A DNA stretch of 64,000 nucleotides, taken from the NCBI GenBank assembly GCA_013791765.1, contig VMTC01000128.1, forward strand, positions 1 through 64,000, read 5' to 3'. How positions within the stretch are numbered: position 1 is the stretch's first letter; the number at the start of each line of letters is the position of its first letter. The notes under the pieces were generated by a model. That model did not search any database, was not told the origin of the DNA, and saw only the letters and a list, made by a program, of their open reading frames with translations. Shown here piece by piece: positions 1 to 8,260 of the stretch. The DNA is from Rhodoferax sp. (GTDB lineage: Bacteria; Pseudomonadota; Gammaproteobacteria; Burkholderiales; Burkholderiaceae_C). Position numbers and translations under genes: made by a program.

Positions 1-1184
1 ACATTGACCCGTTTTTTGAAGAAACGACGATGTTCCTGAGCTGCGATGTGGTCGAGCCCAGCGACGGCAAAGCCTACGACCGCGACCCGCGCTCGGTCGC
101 GCATCGCGCCGAAGCCTACCTCAAGGCCTCCGGCATGGGCGACACTGCCTTCTTCGGCCCGGAACCAGAATTTTTCCTGTTTGACGATGTGCGCTGGAAC
201 ACCGACATGTCGGGCACCTTCTTCAAGATCGACGACTACGAAGCGCCCTGGAATTCGGGCAAGAAGATGGAAGGCGGCAACCGCGGCCACCGCCCCACCA
301 CCAAGGGTGGCTACTTTCCGGTGCCTCCGGTGGACAGCACACAAGACATGCGCGCTGAAATGTCGCTGATTCTTGAATCGCTGGGCATTCCGGTCGAGGT
401 GTTCCACCATGAAGTGGCAGCCCCGGGCCAATGCGAAATTGGCACCAAGTTCAGCACACTGGTGCAACGCGCCGACTGGACCCAGGTCCTGAAATACGTG
501 GTGCAAAACGTGGCCAATGCCTATGGCAAGACCGCCACCTTCATGCCCAAGCCCATCGTTGGCGACAACGGCTCGGGCATGCATGTGCACCAGTCGATCT
601 GGAAAGACGGCAAGAACTTGTTTGCCGGCGACGGTTATGCGGGCCTGTCCGACTTTGCGCTGTACTACATTGGCGGCATCATCAAGCATGCGCGCGCCCT
701 CAACGCCATCACCAACCCCGGCACCAACAGCTACAAGCGTCTGGTTCCCGGCTTTGAGGCACCGGTGAAACTGGCGTATTCGGCCAAAAACCGCTCGGCG
801 TCGATCCGTATTCCTTATGTGGCCAACCCCAAGGGTCGGCGCATTGAGGCACGTTTCCCGGATCCGCTGATGAACCCCTACCTGGGCTTCTCGGCCCTGA
901 TGATGGCCGGTCTGGATGGCGTGGAAAACAAGATCCACCCCGGGGAGGCCGCCACCAAGGACCTGTACCACCTGCCGCCCGAAGAAAATGCCAAGATTCC
1001 GACGGTGTGCCACAGCCTGGACCAGGCGCTGGACTGCCTGGATGCGGACCGCAGCTTCCTGACCAAGGGCGGCGTGTTCACCGACAGCCTGCTCGATGCC
1101 TACATTGAACTCAAAATGGGCGAGGTCACGCGCTTGCGCATGGCCACCCACCCGATCGAGTTTGACATGTACTACTCCTTGTAA
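1..1184 (+). CDS. glnA: Glutamine synthetase type I (5' end outside window)
   Basis: Glutamine synthetase makes glutamine from glutamate, ammonia and ATP in the cytosol. The frame is already open at base 3 ([11 protein letters not shown]), so the start and roughly the first 75-80 residues of a ~470-residue protein lie outside the window. Family signatures visible are GPEPEFF (ATP/metal site), [27 protein letters not shown] and [10 protein letters not shown]. The tyrosine of the last motif is the residue adenylylated by GlnE in beta/gammaproteobacterial enzymes. An intrinsic terminator follows, then a small secreted protein, ntrB and ntrC on the same strand, the usual arrangement for nitrogen control. 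The nitrogen-regulated promoter is not in view. Confidence 0.97.
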   Translation, partial: IDPFFEETTMFLSCDVVEPSDGKAYDRDPRSVAHRAEAYLKASGMGDTAFFGPEPEFFLFDDVRWNTDMSGTFFKIDDYEAPWNSGKKMEGGNRGHRPTTKGGYFPVPPVDSTQDMRAEMSLILESLGIPVEVFHHEVAAPGQCEIGTKFSTLVQRADWTQVLKYVVQNVANAYGKTATFMPKPIVGDNGSGMHVHQSIWKDGKNLFAGDGYAGLSDFALYYIGGIIKHARALNAITNPGTNSYKRLVPGFEAPVKLAYSAKNRSASIRIPYVANPKGRRIEARFPDPLMNPYLGFSALMMAGLDGVENKIHPGEAATKDLYHLPPEENAKIPTVCHSLDQALDCLDADRSFLTKGGVFTDSLLDAYIELKMGEVTRLRMATHPIEFDMYYSL

Positions 1185-1262
1185 TCCATCACAGGACCTT
1201 GCGGGGCGGACCGCTGTTACACGCAGTGACAAGCTCTCTGCCCAAGTGATCAAAAATGTGGC

Positions 1263-1290
1263 AAAAAGGACGGCATTGGCCGTCCTTTTT
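1263..1290 (+). terminator. Intrinsic terminator after glnA
   Basis: The sequence AAAAAGGACGGC-att-GCCGTCCTTTTT forms a GC-rich stem (GGACGGC with GCCGTCC) followed by a T run about 80 bp past the glnA stop. It should separate glnA from the downstream genes. Confidence 0.85.
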
Positions 1291-1381
1291 CATTTGTGCG
1301 GCTGAACTTTCTTCACATCAAGAGTAACTGACGCATACTGACCACTTTATTCATGCCTATTTTTTCTGGCATGGAAAACTT

Positions 1382-1906
1382 ATGAACCCTGTTTTATCGA
1401 TTCCCTTGCTCATGGCCCTGGCCGCTGGTTTTTTTTCAACTCACAGCGTGGCGCAAGACCGCATTTACCGCTGCGGCAACGAGTACACCAACACGGTCTC
1501 TGACGCCAAGGCCAAGGGCTGCAAGCTCGTGGCCGGCGGAAACGTGACCGTGGTGCAAGGCACCCGCCCCAATGGCAGCCAGCCCAAGCCGGTGGCAGCG
1601 GCGACTCAATCCGGATCAAATGGTCAGCGCGTCGATGCCTCCGAGCAAAAGTCGCGCGACTCCGATGCGCGCAGCATCCTGGAACAAGAACTGAAAAGGG
1701 CCATGGCACGCCAAGAGGAACTGGCGCGGGAATACAACAACGGCGAGCCCGAAAAGCAGGGCATTGAGTCACGCAATTACCAAAAATACCTTGACCGCGT
1801 GGCAGAACTCAAGGCCGCACTGGCCCGCAATGACAGCGACCTGGCCGGCATTCGCCGTGAACTCGGGCGGCTCGGCGTCGCGACGGCGGCACCTGCGGCA
1901 AAATAG
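1382..1906 (+). CDS. Small secreted protein of unknown function between glnA and ntrB
   Basis: This 174-residue protein has a clear signal peptide (residues 1-24, hydrophobic core then THSVAQ). A short region with two cysteines follows (RIYRCGNEYTN, KGCKL, residues 28-50), loosely like DUF4124-type periplasmic proteins. Next comes a low-complexity linker and a charged, probably coiled-coil C-terminal half (residues 85-160). A small inverted repeat (CATGCC/GGCATG, 1352-1373) lies just before the start codon. The stop is only 5 bp from the TTG start of ntrB, so the three genes may be co-transcribed. No function is assigned; a role in the periplasm is inferred from the signal peptide only. Confidence 0.75.
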   Translation: MNPVLSIPLLMALAAGFFSTHSVAQDRIYRCGNEYTNTVSDAKAKGCKLVAGGNVTVVQGTRPNGSQPKPVAAATQSGSNGQRVDASEQKSRDSDARSILEQELKRAMARQEELAREYNNGEPEKQGIESRNYQKYLDRVAELKAALARNDSDLAGIRRELGRLGVATAAPAAK

Positions 1907-1911
1907 GCCGC

Positions 1912-3018
1912 TTGAACAAGCTCGATCACCCCCCCGGCATTTCTTGCGCGGCGCCCATCGCTGACGATTCCCTGCGTTTCCAGTCCTTTGACCTGCTCGC
2001 CACGCTGGTCGCGGTGGTGCACAGCGATGGCACCGTCCTGTTTGCCAATGCCGCCCTGGAAGATGCCCGCGGCATCTCGCGTCGCACCATTGTGGGCTCG
2101 CATTTTCCGGACAGCTTCACCGAGCCCGGCCGACTCCAGCATGCGCTGCAAAGCGCCGGTGACAATGAATTTGCGGCTTTGCGCTATGACACCTGGCTCA
2201 AACGTCTGAACCACGAAGCCTTGCCAGTGCACGTGATCGTGACGCAGACGGAATCCCGGGATGAAATCGTGGTCGAGTTGCTGCCGCTGGAGCAACAGGC
2301 GCGCCAGGACCGCGAGGAGCGCCTGGCCGAGCAGGCGCAGGCCAACAAAGAGCTGATTCGCAACCTGGCGCACGAGATCAAGAACCCGCTGGGCGGCATT
2401 CGCGGCGCCGCGCAGTTGCTGGAGCTCGAGATGGACTCAGCCGAGCTCACGGAGTACACGCAGGTCATCATCCATGAGGCGGACCGGCTGCAGACGCTGG
2501 TAGACCGGCTGCTGGCACCGCACCGGCGCCCGCATCTGGTGGGGGACGTCAACATCCATGAGGTCTGTGAGCATGTGCGGCTGCTGTTGTCGGCAGAATT
2601 CCCGAAGGGTTTGCAGGTGGTGCGCGACTTTGACACCTCGATTCCGGAGTTTCGCGGGGACCGCGAGCAGCTGATCCAGACCGTGCTCAACATTGCGCAC
2701 AACGCCTGCCAGGCCCTGACCGCGCAGATCGCACAAGGCAGCGCCTGCCTGACTTTTAGAACCCGAATTGCGCGCCAAGTCACTTTTGGCAAGCAACGCT
2801 ACCGGTTGGCACTGGAATTGCATGTGATTGACAACGGGCCTGGTGTACCAGACGCGATCAAAGACCGCATTTTCTATCCGCTGGTGTCGGGACGGGAGGG
2901 CGGTTCGGGGCTGGGACTGACATTGGCGCAAACTTTTGTCCAGCAACACCACGGTTTGATCGAGTGCGACAGTGTGCCAGGCTGCACGGATTTCAAGATA
3001 TTGATTCCACTTCCTTAA
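1912..3018 (+). CDS. glnL: Nitrogen regulation sensor kinase NtrB (GlnL)
   Basis: NtrB phosphorylates or dephosphorylates NtrC under control of the PII protein. The 368-residue protein has no membrane segment. An N-terminal PAS-like domain (about 20-120) is followed by the H-box NLAHEIKNPLGGIRGAAQ with the phospho-accepting His near residue 154. The HATPase domain follows (N-box NIAHNACQA near 260; G-boxes DNGPGVP and GGSGLGLTLA). The likely start is a TTG at 1912, five bases after the previous stop; no upstream ATG gives a better fit. It is followed by ntrC after 42 bp. Confidence 0.93.
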   Translation: MNKLDHPPGISCAAPIADDSLRFQSFDLLATLVAVVHSDGTVLFANAALEDARGISRRTIVGSHFPDSFTEPGRLQHALQSAGDNEFAALRYDTWLKRLNHEALPVHVIVTQTESRDEIVVELLPLEQQARQDREERLAEQAQANKELIRNLAHEIKNPLGGIRGAAQLLELEMDSAELTEYTQVIIHEADRLQTLVDRLLAPHRRPHLVGDVNIHEVCEHVRLLLSAEFPKGLQVVRDFDTSIPEFRGDREQLIQTVLNIAHNACQALTAQIAQGSACLTFRTRIARQVTFGKQRYRLALELHVIDNGPGVPDAIKDRIFYPLVSGREGGSGLGLTLAQTFVQQHHGLIECDSVPGCTDFKILIPLP

Positions 3019-3060
3019 CCGCGCCAGCCACTTGGCCATTGACCTGAGGTAGACCCGCTT

Positions 3061-4626
3061 ATGAAGCCGATTTGGATCGTAGATGATGACCAGTCCATCC
3101 GCTTCGTGCTGGAGAAGGCGTTACTGCGCGAAAACCTGCCCACGCGTAGTTTCACCCAGGCGCGCGATGTGCTGAGCGCGCTGGCGCAGTGCAGCGACGA
3201 CGACGCGCCACGCGTGCTGGTGAGCGACATTCGCATGCCAGGCGGCTCGGGCCTGGACCTGCTGGACAAGGTCAAGGAGAAATACCCGGCGCTGCCGGTG
3301 ATCATCATGACCGCGTACTCTGACCTGGACAGCGCGGTGTCGGCCTTTCAGGGTGGCGCGTTTGAGTACCTGCCCAAGCCCTTTGACGTGCCCAAGGCGG
3401 TAGAGCTGATTCGCCGTGCGGTCGAAGAGAGCGAACGCGAAGAAGTGGCGCAAGAACTCATCACCGAGGCCCCTGAGATGATGGGCCAGGCGCCCGCGAT
3501 GCAGGATGTGTTTCGCGCCATTGGCCGCTTGAGCCAGAGCAATGTCACGGTCATGATCACCGGCGAGTCTGGCTCCGGCAAAGAACTGGTGGCGCGCGCG
3601 CTGCACAAGCACTCGCCCCGCGCCAAGGGGCCGTTTGTGGCGATCAACACCGCGGCCATTCCCAAAGACCTGCTCGAATCCGAGCTGTTCGGCCATGAGC
3701 GCGGCGCATTCACCGGCGCGCAGGCGATGCGCCGCGGCCGCTTTGAGCAAGCCGATGGCGGCACGCTGTTTCTGGACGAAATCGGCGACATGCCTTTTGA
3801 CCTGCAAACCCGCTTGTTGCGCGTCTTGAGCGACGGCCATTTCTACCGCGTGGGCGGTCACAGTGCTGTCAAGACCAATGTGCGCGTGATTGCCGCCACG
3901 CACCAGAATCTGGAACAACGCGTCAAGGAAGGCGGCTTTCGCGAGGACTTGTTTCACCGGCTCAACGTCATTCGCCTGCGCCTGCCGCCCTTGCGCGAGC
4001 GCCGGGAGGACATTGCGGTGCTGACACGGCACTTCTTGCAGCAAAGTGCGGTGCAACTGGGCGTCGAACCCAAAAGAATTTCAGAAGCGGCACTGGCGTG
4101 GCTGGGCAATTTTGCTTTTCCGGGCAACGTTCGGCAACTGGAAAACATCTGCCATTGGCTCACCGTGATGGCGCCCGCGCAGGTGATCGAACCCAAGGAC
4201 CTGCCGCCCGAAGTGGGCGTGATGACCGCCGGCCCCGGTGAGGCGCCCACCGCCCTGCCCTTGCCCGAAAACTCGATGCCGCTGGCCCCGGTGCAAGCGT
4301 ACATACCCGAACCAGCGCCGGAATCAGCCACTGCGGGCTCTTGGCCGACACCTGAGGCTGCAACGGCTGCCCCAGTACCCGCGCAGCCTGGCAGCGCTGA
4401 CGAAGCCGCTGCGGCTGCCTGGGAACAGGGTCTTGAAGCCGAAGCGCTGGCTTTGCTGGCCAGCGGTCGCAACGATGTGTGGGACGCGCTGACGCGTCGC
4501 TTTGAGGCCCGCCTGATTGAGGCGGCGCTTGCGACCACCCGGGGCCGGCGCATCGAGGCGGCGCAAAAGCTGGGCATCGGGCGCAACACCATCACGCGCA
4601 AGATTCAGGAGTTGGGTTTAGAGTGA
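3061..4626 (+). CDS. glnG: Nitrogen regulation response regulator NtrC (GlnG), sigma-54 activator
   Basis: NtrC activates sigma-54 promoters of nitrogen-starvation genes. Domains in order: receiver (1-120) with phospho-acceptor Asp56 in VSDIRMPGGSG; AAA+ domain (about 140-380) with Walker A GESGSGKE, the sigma-54 contact motif GAFTGA and Walker B LFLDEIG; and a C-terminal Fis-type helix-turn-helix (RIEAAQKLGIGRNTITRKIQ). At 521 residues it is longer than the ~470-residue enteric protein because of an Ala/Pro-rich linker of ~60-70 residues (about 390-455) between the AAA+ and DNA-binding domains. It pairs with ntrB upstream. Confidence 0.95.
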   Translation: MKPIWIVDDDQSIRFVLEKALLRENLPTRSFTQARDVLSALAQCSDDDAPRVLVSDIRMPGGSGLDLLDKVKEKYPALPVIIMTAYSDLDSAVSAFQGGAFEYLPKPFDVPKAVELIRRAVEESEREEVAQELITEAPEMMGQAPAMQDVFRAIGRLSQSNVTVMITGESGSGKELVARALHKHSPRAKGPFVAINTAAIPKDLLESELFGHERGAFTGAQAMRRGRFEQADGGTLFLDEIGDMPFDLQTRLLRVLSDGHFYRVGGHSAVKTNVRVIAATHQNLEQRVKEGGFREDLFHRLNVIRLRLPPLRERREDIAVLTRHFLQQSAVQLGVEPKRISEAALAWLGNFAFPGNVRQLENICHWLTVMAPAQVIEPKDLPPEVGVMTAGPGEAPTALPLPENSMPLAPVQAYIPEPAPESATAGSWPTPEAATAAPVPAQPGSADEAAAAAWEQGLEAEALALLASGRNDVWDALTRRFEARLIEAALATTRGRRIEAAQKLGIGRNTITRKIQELGLE

Positions 4627-4627
4627 A

Positions 4628-4675
4628 TCTGGCCTTAGCCCACGTCCAGCTTGCGTGAGCAGCTATTTAATTCAT
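4628..4675 (+). repeat. Short Comamonadaceae-type repeat, copy 1 (intergenic)
   Basis: GGCCTTAGCCCACGTCC followed by GCTTGCGTGAGCAGCTAT matches the shared pattern GGCTCTAGCCC-n(10-16)-GCGTAAGCAGCTATCAAATT. It lies directly after the ntrC stop. Copy 2 has the same orientation and lies on the other side of the fold-back element. Confidence 0.75.
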
Positions 4676-4731
4676 CGTTGGTTTCTTGGTCTTATGCTTT
4701 AGCTTCTGAGACGGTGCTTTTCCAAGTTATC

Positions 4732-5089
4732 TTTCCCCCACTCACTCCCCCCGCCCTCTCTCGCCCCGCCGGGCGAAAGAGGGAGCCAACAGCCACATTT
4801 GGCCGCGTCTTTGAAGGTGGGAAATCTGTTTCTGAATGGCGCGCTGCCCCAAAGCAGCCGCAATGGGAATGCGAGACCGATCACACACGCAGCGGCTGCG
4901 GGCCTTGCCGCTCGCGTTTGAGCGCGACTGACCATTTGATTGGTGAGCGACTGGTTCATGAGTTACCGCCGCTTTCAGGCCAGCGAGCAGTCGAACGTTC
5001 ATTTCCCACCTTCATCGACGCGGCCAAATGAAGCCCCCCTCTTTCGCCCGGCGGGGCGAGAGAGGGGTTGGGGGAGTGAGTGGGGGAAA
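4732..5089. mobile_element. Fold-back element copy 1 with long inverted arms
   Basis: The region between ntrC and xth has no gene. The left arm (4732 to about 4825) begins TTTCCCCCACTCACTCCCCC, continues through GCCACATTTGGCCGCGTC and ends with AAGGTGGGAAAT. The right arm (about 5000-5089) is its reverse complement: ATTTCCCACCTT, GACGCGGCCAAATG, GGGGGAGTGAGTGGGGGAAA. About 175 bp of unrelated core lies between. A second copy with nearly the same arms but a different core is at 59862-60312. No transposase and no clear target duplication are seen. The PSPNPS-like frames inside are by-products of the C/G-rich arms. Confidence 0.75.
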
Positions 5090-5144
5090 AATAGCAGAAA
5101 AATCGAGCGCTTCCCGACTCAAACAAAATTTCAAAAAATGTATA

Positions 5145-5200
5145 TTTTTTATCCCGCTAGCCCTCGTCCAACAAGCGTGAGTAGCTATCAATATAAATAA
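5145..5200 (+). repeat. Short repeat, copy 2 (intergenic, next to xth)
   Basis: CCGCTAGCCCTCGTCC followed by AAGCGTGAGTAGCTATCAAT, same orientation as copy 1. It ends just before the xth stop codon. Confidence 0.8.
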
Positions 5201-5203
5201 GAA

Positions 5204-5983
5204 TCAGACCTTTGCAACGTCCGCCAGCGTCACCACCACCGGCGCATGGTCACTGGGGCGTTCGTTCTTGCGCGGCGCCTTGTCAATCACACAAGCCGTT
5301 ACCAGCGGCTTGAGCGCGTTGCTGACCAGAATGTGGTCAATGCGCAGCCCCTGATTACGGCGAAAGGCGGCGTTGCGGTAATCCCACCATGAATAGCTTT
5401 TGGCCGGCTGCTCGAACAGGCGGTAAGCGTCATGCAGGCCCAGGGCGATCAGCGCGCGCAAGTGGTAACGCTCCTCTTCGGTGCAATGGATGGTGTCTTT
5501 GAGACCGACCGGGTCCCACACATCGGCATCGTCAAAAGTGATGTTGTAGTCGCCCATCAGCACCAGTTGCGGGTGCTTGATGAGCTCCAAGCGAACCCAG
5601 TCGCGCAGCCCCTTGAGCCACGCCATCTTGTACTCAAATTTCTCGGAACCCGGCTCCTGGCCGTTGGGGAAATAGGCGCCGATGACGCGCACACCGTACA
5701 CACTGGCACTGATTGAGCGCGCCATCTCGTCGTCAAAGCCGGGGATGTTTTTCACCACGTCGGTGGCCGGGGCGCGGGTGAGAAGCGCAACCCCGTTGTA
5801 GGTCTTCTGGCCGAAGCACTGGGCTGCGTAGCCGGCCTGTGCAAAGGCGGCATGCGGGAATTTATCGTCCGTCAGCTTGAGCTCTTGCAGCGCCAGCACA
5901 TCGACCGGGTTAGCCGCAAGCCAGTCCAGCACCTGCGGCAAACGCACGGTGAGCGAATTGATGTTCCAGGTGGTGAGTTTCAT
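5204..5983 (-). CDS. xth: Exodeoxyribonuclease III (AP endonuclease family)
   Basis: This 259-residue enzyme of the ExoIII/Ape1 family cuts abasic sites and removes 3' blocking groups in base-excision repair. Motifs are KLTTWNINSL at the N terminus, LALQELKL, YNGVALLTR, GDYNI and the C-terminal SDHAPVVV with the catalytic His. An upstream in-frame Met exists at 6010, but MKLTTWNINSL is the conserved family start, so 5983 is chosen. Neither start has a strong ribosome-binding site. It stands alone on the minus strand, with the toxin-antitoxin pair upstream. Confidence 0.93.
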   Translation of the reverse strand: MKLTTWNINSLTVRLPQVLDWLAANPVDVLALQELKLTDDKFPHAAFAQAGYAAQCFGQKTYNGVALLTRAPATDVVKNIPGFDDEMARSISASVYGVRVIGAYFPNGQEPGSEKFEYKMAWLKGLRDWVRLELIKHPQLVLMGDYNITFDDADVWDPVGLKDTIHCTEEERYHLRALIALGLHDAYRLFEQPAKSYSWWDYRNAAFRRNQGLRIDHILVSNALKPLVTACVIDKAPRKNERPSDHAPVVVTLADVAKV

Positions 5984-6046
5984 AGTGAATAAATAATCGT
6001 TGTAAATCAACGTGTTGCAAACTAACTACTTTTGTTTCTGGCGACT

Positions 6047-6340
6047 CTACCGGTCTTTTGGGAGTCTGCGGGAGCTATGAACAATATCAACCACCTCCCA
6101 AACTGCGCCGTCCAGTTGGCGGATGAAGGCCACGTAAGGCAAGTTCGAAATGACGAGCTTGCGAGTACCGGGGAATAGGTCGCTGGCAGGAATGCTCATG
6201 GGGAAACCATCGATCTTTTCCACCTGCTGCCATATCCGGTTTTCAACGGAGTCGGCAACCTGTCGGCCCGCTTCCAGCTCGTACCAGATGATGATTTCTT
6301 CCAGCCTCTCCAGTGCAAAGTCAGACCATTGAATCGCCAT
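6047..6340 (-). CDS. RelE/ParE-family toxin
   Basis: This 97-residue protein has the RelE/ParE fold signature. The N-terminal helices are WSDFALERLEEIIIWYELEAG, and the core strands are TRKLVISNLPYVAFIRQ and WEVVDIVHSSRRLP. Toxins of this superfamily either cleave ribosome-bound mRNA (RelE) or inhibit gyrase (ParE), and the sequence alone does not decide which. It follows the antitoxin gene by 20 bp on the same strand, so the two should be translated from one message under antitoxin repression. Confidence 0.85.
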   Translation of the reverse strand: MAIQWSDFALERLEEIIIWYELEAGRQVADSVENRIWQQVEKIDGFPMSIPASDLFPGTRKLVISNLPYVAFIRQLDGAVWEVVDIVHSSRRLPKDR

Positions 6341-6360
6341 GGGTAGCTGACGCGTGTGGC

Positions 6361-6714
6361 TTACGCTGGCAAATTCAACTTGCTGCGTCGCGCTTCAAGG
6401 CGCGCATGCATTACGGCCTTTGCCGTTTCGTTTGAGTAGCTCTTCATTTCGCCGCTGTCCAGCGCATTGATAGTTTTTTGCAGGCGCTCACGCAGCCATT
6501 GCGTGTAACCTGCATCGGCAGGCTGGTCGGCATCTACCGGGTCGGCGGCGATGACCAAGGGGAGTGTGCGAGTCTTGTAGACCTGGGTCATGAACACCCG
6601 CATCGCCTCCGACGGGCTAATGCCCATTTCGCGTAGAACCGCAAAGGCACCGTCCTTGATGGTGGAGTTCATGCGGAACTGTATGGTTGCGTCGACATCT
6701 TGCGTGGTTGACAT
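6361..6714 (-). CDS. RelB/DinJ-family antitoxin
   Basis: This 117-residue protein has an N-terminal ribbon-helix-helix-like segment (ATIQFRMNSTIKDGAFAVLREMG, then SPSEAMRVFMTQV) typical of RelB/DinJ antitoxins. The charged, flexible C-terminal half would wrap the toxin. The start at 6714 has a good ribosome-binding site (TTGAGGACATCACT then ATG). A candidate promoter with an overlapping inverted repeat lies just upstream, consistent with autorepression by the toxin-antitoxin complex. Confidence 0.85.
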   Translation of the reverse strand: MSTTQDVDATIQFRMNSTIKDGAFAVLREMGISPSEAMRVFMTQVYKTRTLPLVIAADPVDADQPADAGYTQWLRERLQKTINALDSGEMKSYSNETAKAVMHARLEARRSKLNLPA

Positions 6715-6742
6715 AGTGATGTCCTCAATAAATGGCTTGTAC

Positions 6743-6774
6743 TGTCAGTGTATTGACAAATTTAGAAAAGTCAA
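6743..6774 (-). promoter_or_regulatory. Candidate promoter and operator of the toxin-antitoxin operon
   Basis: On the minus strand a -35 TTGACT (6774-6769), a 16 bp spacer and a -10 TACACT (6752-6747) lie about 35 bp before the antitoxin start. An inverted repeat TGTCA-n6-TGACA (6743-6758) covers the -10 box, the usual place for a RelB-type operator. Function is inferred. Confidence 0.6.
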
Positions 6775-6821
6775 TTGCGAGCTGATTTAGGCCCAGAACC
6801 TGAACATTTATAGATAAAAAC

Positions 6822-6866
6822 GGACTGTAGCCCTCGTGGAATATGCTTATACAGCTATCAAAATCA
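6822..6866 (+). repeat. Short repeat, copy 3 (folA 3' end)
   Basis: GGACTGTAGCCCTCGT followed by ATGCTTATACAGCTATCAAAA matches the shared pattern. It touches the stop codon of folA at 6864. Confidence 0.75.
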
Positions 6867-7367
6867 AACTTGGTTTGCCGCGCTTCGGCGCTGATAGCTG
6901 ACAAAGCTGAAATGTAGACCTGAGGCCGCAACATGGGGCTCGCGCGCACACTCCACCCAATCCGGCGCGAACGTCGGCGCAAACGCATCGCCTTCAAAGT
7001 CGGCCTCGATCTCGGTCACCAGCGCCGCGTCGGCCAGCGCCAGGGCCTGCGCATACAGCTCGGCGCCACCGATCACCCAGGCGCTACTCTCGGGCGGACA
7101 CAGGGCGCAGGCCTCAGGCAGGCCGCGCGCGACCAGGGCGCCTTCGGCCTGCCAATGGTCTTGCCGAGTCACCACAATATTGAGCCGTCCCGGCAGGGGT
7201 CGGAACTTTGTGGGCAGGGACTCCCAGGTCTTTCGCCCCATGATCACCGGTGAGCCCATGGTGGCACGCTTGAAATGGGCCATATCTTCTGGCAGATGCC
7301 AGGGCAACTGGCCATTGACGCCGATGACGCCGTTGCGCGCGCGCGCCAGGATGAGATGGAGTTTCAT
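6864..7367 (-). CDS. folA: Dihydrofolate reductase
   Basis: This enzyme reduces dihydrofolate to tetrahydrofolate with NADPH. The 167-residue product shows the family hallmarks: [28 protein letters not shown] (with the substrate-contacting acidic residue), MGRKTWESLP, GRLNIVVTR and WVIGGAELYAQAL. The start at 7367 is fixed by this N terminus and overlaps the stop of the upstream transporter gene by four bases (ATGA), so the two are translationally coupled. It is the last gene of a thyA-DMT-folA operon; thyA produces the dihydrofolate that folA recycles. The 3' end runs into a short repeat. Confidence 0.95.
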   Translation of the reverse strand: MKLHLILARARNGVIGVNGQLPWHLPEDMAHFKRATMGSPVIMGRKTWESLPTKFRPLPGRLNIVVTRQDHWQAEGALVARGLPEACALCPPESSAWVIGGAELYAQALALADAALVTEIEADFEGDAFAPTFAPDWVECAREPHVAASGLHFSFVSYQRRSAANQV

Positions 7368-8260
7368 GCGGATGGTGTCAGTGGTTTGAGTGGGCGGGAA
7401 GGAAGCAAGACAGCGGCGATGGCGGCCATGACGCACAGCGCCGCGACAAAATCCTGCCAGTGCGGCCATTCACCCACGATCAGGGTGGCGCTGAGCGTGC
7501 CCACCAGCGGCACCGCCATGATGCTCATGGCGCTGGTGGCTGGCGGCAAGTGGCGCGCCAGGCCCGCCCAGAGGGTCTGGGCAAAGCCGTAGTTGATCAG
7601 AGCGCCATAGGCCAGACTGCCCCACATCAGGGCCGAAAACGACCAGGCTGGCCAGGGTTCGTTCAGGGCCGCAATCAGCCACAGACAGGCGCTGGTCAGG
7701 ATCATCATCCACACCGTCAGCGTTTCGATCGGCAGGCTCAGGCGGGCACGGCGCAGCATCAACGTGCCTGCGGCCCACGACAGCGCGGCGAGTTCCATCC
7801 AGACGATGCCCATGGGTCGCCCAGCGATGGCGGTGAATTCGTTGGCCGTGAGCAGCATGATCGCCAGCGCCACGGCAGCCGCCGCGAACGCCACGCGGCG
7901 CGTGAGGCGCTCACCGAGCAGCAGCGCGCCCAGCAGTACGGTCCAGATCGGCATGGTGAAACCCAAAATGGCGGCGCGCCCGCTGGCAAGCTCTTTGACC
8001 CCCAGAATGGCGAAGGTATGCCAGGCCAGCATGTTGGGCAGGCCCAGAGTAACGACCGAGCGCCACTCGGCACCGCGGGGCAGCATGCGCACGCCCTTGA
8101 CGCGGTAGTAACTGAAGAGAAAAAGCGCGCCAAAGCTCATGGTGAAAGCGCGAAAGTACAACGGCGAGAGCTCGCGCAGGGAGTACTTCATCATCGGCCA
8201 GTTCACGCCCCACATCAGCGTGAGCGCCACCAGGCTCCAGAGTTGGCGCCGGCTGATCAC
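7364..8260 (-). CDS. EamA/DMT-family transporter within the thyA-folA operon
   Basis: This 298-residue membrane protein has about ten hydrophobic segments arranged as two EamA repeats (starting [18 protein letters not shown] and, in the second half, [16 protein letters not shown]). Drug/metabolite transporters of this family export or import small metabolites; the substrate cannot be read from sequence. It overlaps thyA by four bases upstream and folA by four bases downstream, so it sits inside a tightly coupled thymidylate/folate operon. A link to folate or pyrimidine metabolites is possible but is only an inference from position. Confidence 0.88.
   Translation of the reverse strand: MISRRQLWSLVALTLMWGVNWPMMKYSLRELSPLYFRAFTMSFGALFLFSYYRVKGVRMLPRGAEWRSVVTLGLPNMLAWHTFAILGVKELASGRAAILGFTMPIWTVLLGALLLGERLTRRVAFAAAAVALAIMLLTANEFTAIAGRPMGIVWMELAALSWAAGTLMLRRARLSLPIETLTVWMMILTSACLWLIAALNEPWPAWSFSALMWGSLAYGALINYGFAQTLWAGLARHLPPATSAMSIMAVPLVGTLSATLIVGEWPHWQDFVAALCVMAAIAAVLLPSRPLKPLTPSA

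Noticed and set aside
4651..5031. Open frames within fold-back copy 1
   Set aside because: They run through inverted arms with SRPAGRKRE-like repeat peptides and are not conserved in copy 2.
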